Assembly: GCA_019022495.1 (NCBI GenBank)
Contig: JAFEKR010000054.1
Location: forward strand, 62,001-126,000
DNA length: 64,000 nucleotides
Direction of reading: 5' to 3'
Origin: Epichloe hybrida
Lineage: Eukaryota > Ascomycota > Sordariomycetes > Hypocreales > Clavicipitaceae
Under the pieces are notes generated by a model, which ran no database searches, was not told the origin of the DNA, and was given only the letters and a program-made list of their open reading frames with translations. Made by a program: the position numbers and the translations under genes. Shown here one piece after another: positions 36,701 to 47,995 of this stretch; positions within the stretch are counted from its first letter, which is position 1; each line of letters opens with the position of its first letter.

Positions 36701-37402
36701 TTATAAAGTAAATAAAGAATGTAGAAAATAGCTCCCCTAGGCCTTATTTTATTTAGTTAAGTTCTATAAGGGCTATCTCTTACCTATATAAATTAGAGAA
36801 TATAGACCTAAGGTATTCTAGGAATTTAGCTAGGTTAAAATTATAAATACTACCTTATTTAAAGAAAGTAGCTACCTAGGACTAGACTTTAGAGAATAAG
36901 TTCTAGTAAATAAATATTTACCTATTCTTATTAGTTTTAATAAAGTCCTTATTTACCTATAGCTTATATTTTATTAGGAACTTTTATATAGTAAATAAGG
37001 CTTTATTACTATTATATAGGTTACCTATAGGGATAGGTTTTTATTTTACCCTAGGTATAGTTAAGACTAGGTTAAAGGTAAGAGGTAAAGTAAGGTTTAC
37101 TATTAGGGTATTAGGCTAGGCTATAATAAGTAGTTAGGTTAAGGGTCTTATAGTGCTTATAGCTACTTATTATTAGAGGTATATAAGTTTTACTATTTGC
37201 TTATTAAGTATAAGTTAAAGTATCTTAAATTAGGCTTATTAAGCTACTAGTAGTACTATAGCGTTAGATAGGGGAGTTATTATCCCCTAGCTAGGTTAGT
37301 CTTATAGTTAGAGCGTGTTTACTATATTTATTAATGTATTTATTAGTGTTTCTATTATATCTTTTAGTAGTTATTAAAAAGGACTAAAGGAAGTCTCTTA
37401 AT
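30749..37402 (-). pseudogene. gypsy gag-pol remnant
   Basis: On the minus strand, reverse transcriptase is readable across about 34,720-35,000, with the catalytic box near 34,828-34,866 as AYLNNILVYLGG (YLDD expected). Flanking RT blocks are INKSLGNTLRDF on the upstream side and DYIAKV followed by LGYLRDI on the downstream side. Stops are frequent. Other domains (gag, protease, integrase) should lie on either side but were not resolved. Confidence 0.8.
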
Positions 37403-37619
37403 TATTATAGACTAGCCCTTAGGCTACTATAATAAGGCATTAATATAGTATTAAGAGACTTAAGGAGAAAGGAGGAAGGGTAAGAGGCTATCCCTAGTAG
37501 TGCCCTTTATACCCCCTTAGCTACTTATATAAGCCTCCTTTCCCTACCCTAACTGCTTTTACCACTCCCCTCTCTAACTGCTATACGGACAATGCTTAGG
37601 CAAAGCCCAAGCCCTTACA
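37403..37619 (-). repeat. gypsy LTR (5' in element sense)
   Basis: 217 bp, collinear with 30532-30748. The outer right end keeps its GC positions, while the inner left end is AT-converted. Confidence 0.88.
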
Positions 37620-38274
37620 CTTAATTACTATTAGTCTAACCTATCTTTAGTAGTAATACTAGGCCTTACTTTTATTCAATATACTTTAATTATTATAGTA
37701 ACTATAATAACTTTAATAACCTTACTTATAAATTATAATTAGTTTAACTTATTTTTAAATATAATACTAAGGCTTACTTTTTAATAATGGATTATAATTA
37801 CTAGAATTAGTATTACTTTTTAATAATATATTATAATTACTAGAATTAGTATTACTTTTAAATAATATATTATAATTACTAGAATTAGTATTACTAATTT
37901 ACTATAATATTAAAAAATATAAAAGAGAAAAGAATTTTATTTTATTAATGTTTTAAAACCCCTAAAAATATTATATAACTAAAAAGTTTAGCTTTTTCTA
38001 TAGTAATTTACTTATACTTACTAGTATTTATATTTTATTTATTTATTAGTTATTTATTTTTAATTAAACTTTAACACTAATAATAGTATAAGTAATATAA
38101 GTAATATTAGTAATATAAGCTATTATAAGCTATTATAAGCTATAATATTACTAAATATAAGAAAATACTACAAATACTACAAAATACTACAAATACTACA
38201 TGTAGTAGAAAAATTTCCTTGTAGTGTAGTATATACTATAGTATAGTATGTAGTGTAGTATAGTACAAAGCTCT
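37620..38274. mobile_element. foldback element, right part, copy A2
   Basis: It shares blocks with the right halves of the copies at 44,214 and 46,319: AAAAGTTTAGCTTTTTCTAT, then ACTTTAACACTAATAATA, then TAAGCTATTATAAGC repeats. It ends with GTAGTGTAGTATAGTACAAAGCTCT, a variant of the family terminus. It does not continue the sequence interrupted at 30,531. Confidence 0.65.
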
Positions 38275-40259
38275 GGACCTAGCCCTAGGGCCTCGCTAGC
38301 CTGTGAGGTGTGCTAGTGCACCTATGGTTGTAAGTGGGGTCTCACAGCAAGCTAGTAATGAAAAGGTCCTTTAACTAGAAAAGGGCTAAAAATAGGTCTT
38401 ATTTTTAACACTATGTTTGTTACACTAAATGTAACGTTTTAATTATTTTCCTTTAGCTATTACGCTAACTAAAGAATAAGGGAAACTATATATAATTACT
38501 AGTAAAAGAATCTTAATTAGTAAGTGCTTCTTAAAGTCTAAGCACCTAGTCTAAAGATAGTGTATATATAAGTAAATATAAAAGTAAATTATATTTTACT
38601 TTATAGTAAAAGAATATAAATAAAGAGTTAAAGAGTTAAGGTAAATAAAGTATAAATAAAGTTAATTAAAGTTAACTATATTTACTAAAGGAAAAAGTAT
38701 ATATATATTCTTTACGCTAGATAGCTAATTAAGTAGCTAGTCCTAGTACTCTAACCACTTAGTTAAGAGGGAAAACCCTAAACTAGAAAGAAAAACCCCC
38801 TTATATTTATAAATAAGCTAGCGCTAACCCTCTTATAGGCCTATGCTATATTAGGTATAGCTAACTATAGGTGTTTAGTGCTAGCTTATACTAGCCTTAT
38901 CCTATAAAAAATAAGAGAAAAGGAAAAATATATAGTAGTAATTCTAGCTAGCTTCCCTTAATACTAATCTAGCCCTATACTAGCCTTACTTTATACCTCT
39001 TACTTTATTTTATAGTAAGGTAAATTCTAATTTATAATAATAGTTTACTTTTTATTTACTTTACTTCTAGTTTCTCTAGTGCCTTACTTTTTAGCTAACT
39101 TTAGCCTAGTACTAGTTTAAATACCTTATAAAGTCTAAGTATATAGTTTTATTTACTTATAGTAAGGGGTAAGTAATTTAGGCCTAGTATCTAAGTAGTT
39201 TTACTCCTAGATTACTTATACACTATCTATATATTTATTTATCTTATACTTTATTTTCTAGGTAATATTATAATTTATTCCCCCCCCTCTCTCTTAAGTA
39301 TAAGAGAGAGCTTTTCCCCCTATAAGGTTTTAACCTTTTTTCTTTTCTTATATTAAACTTCCTATAAGTTCTTATTTTCCTTACCCTTTCTTAGAGCTAT
39401 TTAAGGCTTTTCTAGCCTAGTGCTAATTTAATTACTAATATTTTATATAGAAATTTATAATAAAATATTACTAAATACTATAAGTATTTTATTATTAGTG
39501 CTATTCTAGTTTTAATTTACCTAGGAAATTATAACCTTAGAGAGGTATTTAAGGAAATCCCTTATAGTAAAATAATTAGAGTAAGCTAAGTCTAAAGATC
39601 TTAAAGTAAGTTATTTTTGCCCCTATTTCGCGCCTATTCTAGGTCTAATTTAGGGTAGCTAGGTAAAACTCAAGCGCTGCAGTGTGTGTCTTGCGAGACA
39701 CGATCGATCGAGAATCCAGGGCACCAGTGAAAAAAAAAAAAAAAAAAGTATATAATATAATAAGGAGTTATAAATAAATTTATATATAAGCACTATCTAT
39801 TATTTATTATTATTTTAATTTAGCTAATACTTAGTAAATAGCTATAGGGTACTTAGTAAAAGCTATTTAAAAGCCTAGCTATAAGTAAGGGGGTAATTAT
39901 AAGGCCTTACTTATAATAATAAGTACACTAGTATACCCTATAGGCTAGTAAGGCCCTAGGGATAGGTTTATATAACACTAGCAAGCCACTAGCTATGAGC
40001 TAGTGACTTGTATATATAATACACTTAGACCTAGCAAGCTTTAGTTAATATACTAGAGCCCCTATACCTCTTGCCTAGCTACCATTGTTCTCACATCTAG
40101 ATTAAATTCTATGAGTTAATAACCACTATAACCTTCTGTTACGTTGCGTTAGTTATTCTAACGTAGTGGTTCTACTAGTCCCTAACTATAGAGCTGCACC
40201 TGTACAGCTGTTGCTAGCTAGTAACTAGCTCCTTACATTTTAATAAAGGTAATAAAGGA
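38275..40259. other. unassigned repeat-derived region with two GC-rich patches
   Basis: Mostly AT-rich, RIP-like DNA. Two patches keep normal GC: about 38,275-38,360 and about 39,668-39,730, the second ending in an 18-A run (39,731-39,748) like the tail of a LINE or SINE copy. Short hairpins occur at 39,983-40,010 (12-bp arms around ATG) and 40,148-40,166. A block at 39,479-39,570 recurs inverted at 46,221-46,315. No gene was recognised. Confidence 0.5.
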
Positions 40260-43200
40260 AAATAATACCTTTACCTTAAAAGGTAATATTATTATATATA
40301 GCTCTAATAAATAAACCAAAACCTTCGCATAACTTTCCGCACTGACCTAAAGGTTTAGAAACGCCTCTAAAATACAAATCATACTAATATTTAAAATCCT
40401 TACTATTGTTTCTCCCCCCCTATAATATTACATTATAATAAAGCTAGTAGTAAGAGTATAGATAAAACACTAATAGTAATTAATATAGGATTAAGGGGGT
40501 TAGCTTAGAGTAACTACTACTTAAACATAGGAATATGATAGTTTAATATTTAAAGAGGTAAAGATAACCTAATAGCAGATTAAAACTATTTTAAATACCT
40601 AGATAATATAAAATATTATAATAAGATTACTAGCCTTATCCTAAGTAATAAAGTTACCTAAGTGTATCGCATTATAATAGCCATAGCTTACTAGGTAGTA
40701 AACCGCGCCTAAGATAAAGTAAAAATAATAAATACTAATAATAAAAATATCTATATTACTAAAGAAGCCTTAAAAATTACTATTAAGGAAGTTATTAAAG
40801 AGAGAGCTAAAGAAAATAACTCCCTAATATAGGTAAACATTATAGCTAGCCTAGCACTAAAATAACTAAAAACTAACCCCCTCTCTCTCTAAATCCCTAG
40901 AAGATAGTATAAAGAAGTACTTATAAAAGGAAATACTATATAAGAATTACTTTAGTCTAAAGGCATAGAGAATATAGTTATAGCTATAAATAAGGCCACT
41001 AGGTAAGCCTTAGTAATAGTAACTAGAAGACTCCCTAGTAAAGATATAATTATTATCTTTAAAGGAAATACTATATAATATAGAGATAACTAGAAATAAA
41101 TTACTAAAGCATTTAGCCTAAAGGTAGCTATTTACTACTATATACTTAGCATTATTATTAAGGGATTCCTAATAAAGCATACCTTTATTAAAAACCTAGT
41201 AATAAAGATTAAAAAAGTAAATAAAGTAAATATAATTAAGGTAACTATAAGGCACCCCTAAGGAGAAAGTACTTAGTAAATAACCCTAATCCTAGGACTT
41301 ACTAAAGTTAAAGATACTAATAAGATATACTAAGATAAAATAGTCTTTAAAGTAAAGCTATTTTAAACTAAACTATATAATATGACCTTATAACCTAGAT
41401 AGTGCTATAACTACTTCTAAATAAGATATAGTGTGAAATTCTATAAGGTAGCCCTAAGGTATAGTAAGTATAAAGCTAGCTAATATAAAAATAAAGAGAT
41501 ATCTTACTTAATATAAAATAAATAACTAAAGGAAAACTATATCCTTTACTCTAGCCCTTACCTAGCCTAGTCTAAAGACTACCCTATACTAAAAGAGAAG
41601 TAAAATATAGTAAAGGTAAGATACCTAAAAAGACTATTCTAATTTACCTCTAGCTCCCTAAATAGAAACCTAACCCTAGCTTAGGAAGAACCTAGCATAG
41701 CCTTAGAACCTATTATAATAGTAAGAAGGAAAAGAGGCTACCTTATAAATATAAAAAGGAGCGCTAAATAGCCTAGGGCTAGAAGCATTAGATAATACGC
41801 AGAAATAACTAGAGCTAGAATAAAACTAGCATAAAATAGCAAAGACTTATTACCACCCCCTTAATTAATATAATAATATTATAAGTTCTCTTTTAGAATA
41901 TAAATAAGAAGGATAGCCTAATATATATTACGCTTTACTACTAAACTAATATAAATATAAATATAATCTAAGAGTAAGAACATATAAAATACCTATAGCC
42001 CCTAGCACTAAGCCTCTCCTAGTTTTAGCTTACACACTATAATAGGTATAATATAGTATATATAAATAAGAAGCATAGTATAAGGTTATAGTTAGCCTAG
42101 GGAGGGACTAATTAGTTACTTATAGAGATATAAGAAGTAAATATATACTCTCTTTACTTAGAAGGATATAGTAATAACTAAAATATCCTAATAAAAGATA
42201 TTGATATAAAGAAGCTCTATAGCTAAAGTGTATTTATAAGAGACTTTAATTAAAAACACCCCCTCTAGGACAGACTAGATAGGATAACTAATAAAGTAAA
42301 GAAATTACTAGACTTTATAAGCTAGTAAAGACTTAGATTAGTAATGCCCTAAGGTAAACCCACTAGATAATATAAAGATAATAGGGATAGCACTATTAAC
42401 CTAGTATAAGTAACCCTAGATATCTAAGTTTATTATAATAGCGTAGAGGACCTTACTAGATCTAACTATATCCTATAGCTAATTAGTATCTTTACTAACT
42501 AAAGAGATAACACCCCCTAGGCCCTTAAACACATATAGAACGCAATAAATAAACTATATATAAAGGTAAAGGTAGCTATAAGGTTTAGGCCTAAAAACGC
42601 CCTAAACCCTTATAATAAGGAGGGGATAGATATATACACTATATAGCTTATTATAAACCTATAATAAATAGCAGATAAAGTAGCCATATAAAAGCCCTAA
42701 GGATTCCCTAGCCTAGAAGCATAGTAATTAAGAATAGTAAAAGAGATAGTTACTAAAGCTAAATAAGCTAAGAGATAATAAAGAAAAAGAAGGATAAATA
42801 TAAACTAGTAAGCCTATGCTAAGGTAAATAAGGACTAAGAATAAGTTATTAAGATAAAGAAAAGAAATATATAAAGAGAGGCCTTATAAAAAGCTAATAT
42901 ATAGAAAAAGGATAGAGAAGTCTAAAGGTTAAAGAGATAGGCCTAGCTTTAAAGCTAGGCCCCCCTAAAGCTCCCTAGATTACTAAAGCTAGAGAGAACT
43001 AAAAATAACCTAAACCTAGCTATTACACATAATAATAAAGCTAGTGTTCTAGTAGAAAGATTCTTCCCTAAGCCTATAGCAAACCTCTCCTATATTCTAG
43101 ACCTCTTCTTCCTAAAGCTAGATAACGCACTATTTTTAAATAAAGAATAATTTCAGGTATTAAAGATCTTAGTTATCCTATTAAACATAGCTAGCTAGAA

Positions 43201-44213
43201 AGCCCTAGGTAATAATAAGCTTCTAGTAAGCCTTATTAAAGCCTATAAAGCACTAGCTATAGAGGCTATAGCCTAACTCTTAAACACTATCCTTAAAGTA
43301 AGGTACTTCCTAGCCTAGTTCTAGACTATAAGGGTAGTAATAATTAGAAAACTAGGGAAAATAATAAAAGAAATAAGGAGGGCTAATATATAAAGGCCTA
43401 TCTCTTTACTAAATATTATAGGAAAGATTATAGAAGTAATAATTATAAAGTAACTTATAGCCTTTACTAAGGTAAAAGGACTTCTCTTAGAACTATAGAT
43501 AAGCAATAGGATAAATAGGTTAATAAAGACTATAATTAGAGTCCTAGTAAAATACGTAAGAGAGGCCTAGAGTAAGAGTAGTATTGCCTTACTAGTATAA
43601 ATAAATATCTTATTTGCTTTTAATAGGGTTAGCTACCTATACCTAATTGCCTTACTAATCTAAATAGGAATTCCACGCTAGCTAATAGCTATAATACATA
43701 GCTTTCTTATAAATAGAATAAGCTAGCTTAGCTTTAATAGTAAACTTTTAAGACCTTTTATAATTAAGGCTAGCACCTTATAAGGCTTACCTCTCTTACT
43801 AATTCTCTTCCTCCTTTACTTAGTAAAACTTTATATATACCTCTAAACTATCCTAGGTATAGTAACTATAGGATTTACTAATAATATAAATATTATAGTG
43901 TTTAGTAAAAACATAGTATAAACCTAGAGAAAACTTAAGGCTATGTTAAAAATCTATAAAGAATAGGTAAAGAAAGTAAGGGTAAAGTTTAATCTAGTAA
44001 AAACTAAACTTATATACTTTAGTAAGGCTTATAGGCCTCTCTAGAAGAGAGTCTAGCTTAAAATAAAGAAAATAGTGCCTATAGAATTATGCTAATTCCT
44101 TAGAGTATAGGTTAATAGGAAACTTAACTAAAGTGCTTATAAGAATATCCTTAAAGGCAAATTTACCTAGTAGTAGCTTACACTCTTTACGCTAGTAGCA
44201 TTAGCCTAGGGCT
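40260..44213 (+). mobile_element. Tad1-like LINE (non-LTR retrotransposon), RIP-degraded, interrupted at its 3' end
   Basis: Plus-strand remnants follow the LINE order. A zinc knuckle is visible near 41,393-41,470 (CYNYF then a degenerate His/Cys pair). An endonuclease/exonuclease/phosphatase domain lies near 42,230-42,480, ending with a degenerate SDH motif (SNY). Reverse transcriptase follows, with RPISLLNIIGKIIEV near 43,394-43,455 and the catalytic box GFTNNINIIVFS near 43,869-43,906 (FVDD expected). The 5' boundary is approximate. The 3' end is not reached: a foldback element inserts after 44,213, and sequence resumes at 46,218. No poly(A) tail was identified. Confidence 0.82.
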
Positions 44214-45142
44214 AGAGTATTGTTTGTAGTGTAGTTAGTGTAGTTTTTAGGAAAAATTTGTATTTGTAGTGTAGTTTTTTTTTTCTTGTAGTTAGTGTAG
44301 TGTAGTTTTTTTTTTTGTAGTATAGTGTATTGTAGTTTTTTTTTTTATAGTTAGTGTAGTTACTAACTACACTAACTACAAAAACTACAATGTAGTGTTA
44401 GTAAAAAAAAAAGTGGGCCTTTTTATTATATAATGTTATTATAAGGATTAAAAGAAAGCTAGTTATATAGAAGCTTTTATTATTACCTATTTTACTTAAT
44501 TAGTTATAGAATTTATAATATTTACCTTTTTTTAAGAATTTTACTATAACTAGGGTTATTTATAATATTATAACTTTTTAATAATACTATTATACCTAAT
44601 ACTTTATTTTACTAATATAACTTAAAGAAAAACTAACTTATTTTTTTATTTACTATTACTACTAATTATTTCCTATTTCTATAATTTATTATTATTATTT
44701 TAATTAAAAATACCCTAAACTAATATAATATAATTAGTTAATAAATCTAAATAAGAAATAAGAAGTTAATAAAGTATATACTTAGTATTAATATATTATT
44801 AGTTATATAATAAGAACTTTAAAAAAGCTTAAACTATTTATTTACTATTTAAACTAATTAAATATTACTTTAAGCTTTATAATTCTAAAGCTTTAAGAAG
44901 TTATATATAGTAACTTTATATATCTTATTATAATAATATATAAAGAAAGAATATAATAGACTAATATTTATAATTTATTAATAGATAACTAATAGTATTA
45001 TTTTAATTACCCTATATAGCTTAAATAAGCTATAAAAAATAAGTTTAACTTGTTTTTAAAAATAATACTAGGACTTAGTTTTATATAATATACTATACTT
45101 ATTATAAAAGCTTTAATAACTTTTATAACCTTAATTACTATT

Positions 45143-45282
45143 ATTACTATAATTACTATTATTACTATTATTACTATTATTACTATTATTACTATTATTA
45201 CTATTATTACTATTATTACTATTATTACTATTATTACTATTATTACTATTATTACTATTATTACTATTATTACTATTATTTC
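45143..45282. repeat. (ATTACTATT)n microsatellite in foldback copy B
   Basis: About 140 bp of a near-perfect 9-bp repeat. Related tracts lie at 30,307-30,376 and 46,321-46,443 at the same relative place in other copies, with different lengths. Confidence 0.9.
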
Positions 45283-46088
45283 ACTTTTATTATTATTTTA
45301 AAAAAACATAAAAGAGAAAACATTTTTATAATATTAATATTTTTAAAAACCTTAGAATACTAAGTTATTAAAAACTATAGCTTTTACTATAGTAATTTAC
45401 TTATAATTACTAGTATTTATATTTAAGTTATTTATTTATTATTTATTTATTATTAAACTTTAACACTAATAATATTATAAGTAATCTTAGTAATCTTAGT
45501 AATCTTAGTAATCTTAGTAATCTTAGTAATCTTAGTAATCTTAGTAATAGTAATAGTAATAGTAATAGTAATAGTAATACTAGTAAGCTATTATAAGCTA
45601 TAATAAGATATAATAAGTTATTATAAGCTATAATAAGATATAATAAGCTATTATATATAATAAGTTTACTAGTAGTTCTTTTTATAGTTTTTTTAAAATA
45701 AGTAATAATAATAATTTATAGAAATATAAAATAATTTATAGAAATAGTAAATAATATAATAAGAAGGTTTTTCTTTAAGTTATATTAGGGAAATAAAGTA
45801 TTAAGTTAAATAGTATTATTAAAAAAGTATAATATTATATATAACCTTACTTAGTTATAGTAAAATTACTAAAATAATATAATATTATAAATTCTATAAC
45901 TAATTAAATAAAATAGGTAATAATAAAAGCTTTTATATAACTAGCATTCTTTTAATCCTTATAATACTAATAACTAATAAAAAGTCTAATACTACATTTG
46001 TAGTGTTTGTAGTTAGTGTAGTTTAGGAAAAAAAATTTGTAGTGTAATGTATTGTAGTTTTTTTTTTCCTTGTAGTTAGTAGTAGTTA

Positions 46089-46195
46089 CTACACTACACT
46101 ACAAATACTACACTACACTACAAATACTACACTACACTACAAATACTACACTACACTACAAATACTACACTACACTACAAATACTACACTACACT
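46089..46195. repeat. 19-bp tandem repeat in the right arm of foldback copy B
   Basis: About five direct copies of TACACTACACTACAAATAC. It sits just inside the terminus and is not matched in number by the left arm. Confidence 0.85.
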
Positions 46196-46318
46196 ACACG
46201 TTTTAGTGCAATACTCTGCTTATTAGTAAGGGACTTCCCTAGATATTAATCTAAACCTAAGGGTTCTTAGGTAAATTAGAACTAGAATAGCACTAATAGT
46301 AAAAGCACTTATAGGGGT

Positions 46319-47216
46319 TTACTATTATTACTATTATTACTATTATTACTATTATTACTATTATTACTATTATTACTATTATTACTATTATTACTATTAT
46401 TACTATTATTACTATTATTACTATTATTACTATTATTACTATTATTTTACTTTTATTAATATTTTTAAAAACCTTAAAATATAAAGTTATTAAAAACTAT
46501 AGCTTTAACTATAGTAATTTACTTATAATTACTAGTATTTATATTTTATTTATTTATTAGTTATTTATCTTTTATTAAACTTTAACACTAATAATATTAT
46601 GAGTAATATTAGTAATATTAGTATTATAAGCTATTATAAGCTATTATAAGCTATTATAAGCTATTATAAGCTATAATAGACTATAATAGGCTATAATAGG
46701 CTACTTATATTAAGTTTATTAGTAGCTTATTTTATTTAGTTACTTTAGTTTATAGTTTTTTTTTAAATAAGTAATAATAATAATTTATAGAAATAGTAAA
46801 TAATATAATAAAAACGTTTTTCTTTAAGTTATATTAGTAAAATAAAGTATTAAGTTAAATAGTCTTATTAAAAAGGTATAATATTATATATAACCTTACT
46901 TAGTTATAGTAAATTTATTAAAATAATATAATATTATAAATTCCATAACTAATAAAATAAAATAAGTAATAATAAAAGCTTTTATATAACTAGCTTTCTT
47001 TTTATCCCTATAATACTAATAACTAATAAAAAGTCTAATATTATATTTATAGTATTTATAGTTAGTGTAGTTTAGGGAAAAAATTTATATTGTATTATAT
47101 TGTAGTTTTTTTCCGCTTATAGTTAGTGTAGTTTATAGTGTAGTATAGCTTGTAGTGTAGTTACTACACTACACTACAAAAACTACACTACACTACACAT
47201 TATAGTGCAATACTCT
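46319..47216. mobile_element. foldback element, right half only, copy D
   Basis: It starts directly in the (ATTACTATT)n tract and then follows the right half of copy B (ACTTTAACACTAATAATA, TAAGCTATTATAAGC repeats, CTTTAAGTTATATTAG, AAAGCTTTTATATAACTAGC). It ends TAGTGCAATACTCT at 47216. The left arm is missing. Confidence 0.7.
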
Positions 47217-47995
47217 AATAATAGGTAAGTAAGTATAGATTAAAGTAACTAGGTTAATTAGAATAACTAAGGCTATAATAGCTAATTAGAGCTATAGATT
47301 CCTATAAAGGGATTTACTTATATACACTTTCCTTTAATTTAATTTTTATTATGTTTTTAGGCTCTTTTAGCTATAAAGAAAAGAGAGACTACTAGTGTAG
47401 CTTCCTTTAGACCTTTAGATAATAATTAATTTAACTAGGCTAAAGGGTAAAGCTACTAAAGGGATGCATATAATATAATTAGTTATATTATAGGTAACCC
47501 TACACTATTTATAGTGGCCTTATACTACTGCCTTACGTTTCTCCCTTTTTACTTACTTTCTCTTTTAGCTAGATTTCTCTTCTTCTCTCTTTTCTTAGCT
47601 ATTATTATTAACTTTATTACTATGATTAAATTCGACCCTTTTGCACTAGTGTAACGTTCCTTGGTGTAACTAACAATAAAGGTCTTTGTATTATATTGCA
47701 TTTAATACAAATCATTTTATTTTATATTTTATTTATTTTATATTGTATTTTATATTATATTTAATACAATACCATACAAACAATACAATACAATACACAT
47801 TGTAGTGAAATACTCTTGCTATAACCAATGACGTAAAAAGAATTTAAAAATCACTAACTACACTAACTACAAAAAAAAAACTACATTACACTAATTATAA
47901 GAGAGAAAAAACTACACTACAAATACAAAATTTTCCTAAAAACTAGACTAACTACATTACAAATAATACTCTAAACCTCACAGCCCCCTATATTT
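47217..47995. other. mosaic of short repeat fragments
   Basis: Two more family termini end here: one at 47816 (GTAGTGAAATACTCT) and one at 47972 (AATAATACTCT). The second closes a 120-bp inverted copy of the outer end of copy A1. The stretch ending GCACTAGTGTAACG near 47,640-47,660 matches the last 35 bp or so of the LTR at 54,087-54,296, so an LTR fragment is likely. No gene is seen. Confidence 0.5.

Larger units (their letters stand above)
30532..37619 (-). mobile_element. second Ty3/gypsy LTR retrotransposon, RIP-degraded
   Basis: The element is 7,088 bp with two collinear 217-bp LTRs (30532-30748 and 37403-37619) beginning TGTTA and ending TTACA. Coding remnants read on the minus strand. 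In that sense the LTR contains GCTTATATAAG, a plausible TATA box. The flanking 5-bp sequences (GTTAT on the left, CTTAA on the right) do not match, and the two flanks belong to different foldback copies. All frames are broken. Confidence 0.88.
44214..46217. mobile_element. complete foldback element, copy B (2,004 bp)
   Basis: The ends are AGAGTATTG and, inverted, CAATACTCT, flanked by a 3-bp duplication GCT (44211-44213 and 46218-46220). The arms are inverted copies of each other over roughly 450-500 bp; the block TAAAAGCTTTTAT and the CTTAAAGAAAAAC block occur in both, in opposite orientation. The centre carries an (ATTACTATT)n microsatellite and 9-bp TAATCTTAG repeats (45,481-45,545). The right arm also holds a 19-bp tandem repeat. 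No transposase is visible, so it is probably non-autonomous. Confidence 0.8.

Noticed and set aside
43321..43506. 61-codon minus-strand open frame, hydrophobic
   Set aside because: It is the antisense of the LINE reverse transcriptase remnant; AT-rich sequence gives Ile/Phe-rich chance frames.
45143..46443. Regular short repeats that could suggest a CRISPR array
   Set aside because: They are contiguous 9-bp and 19-bp tandem repeats without unique spacers, in a eukaryotic transposon-rich region.
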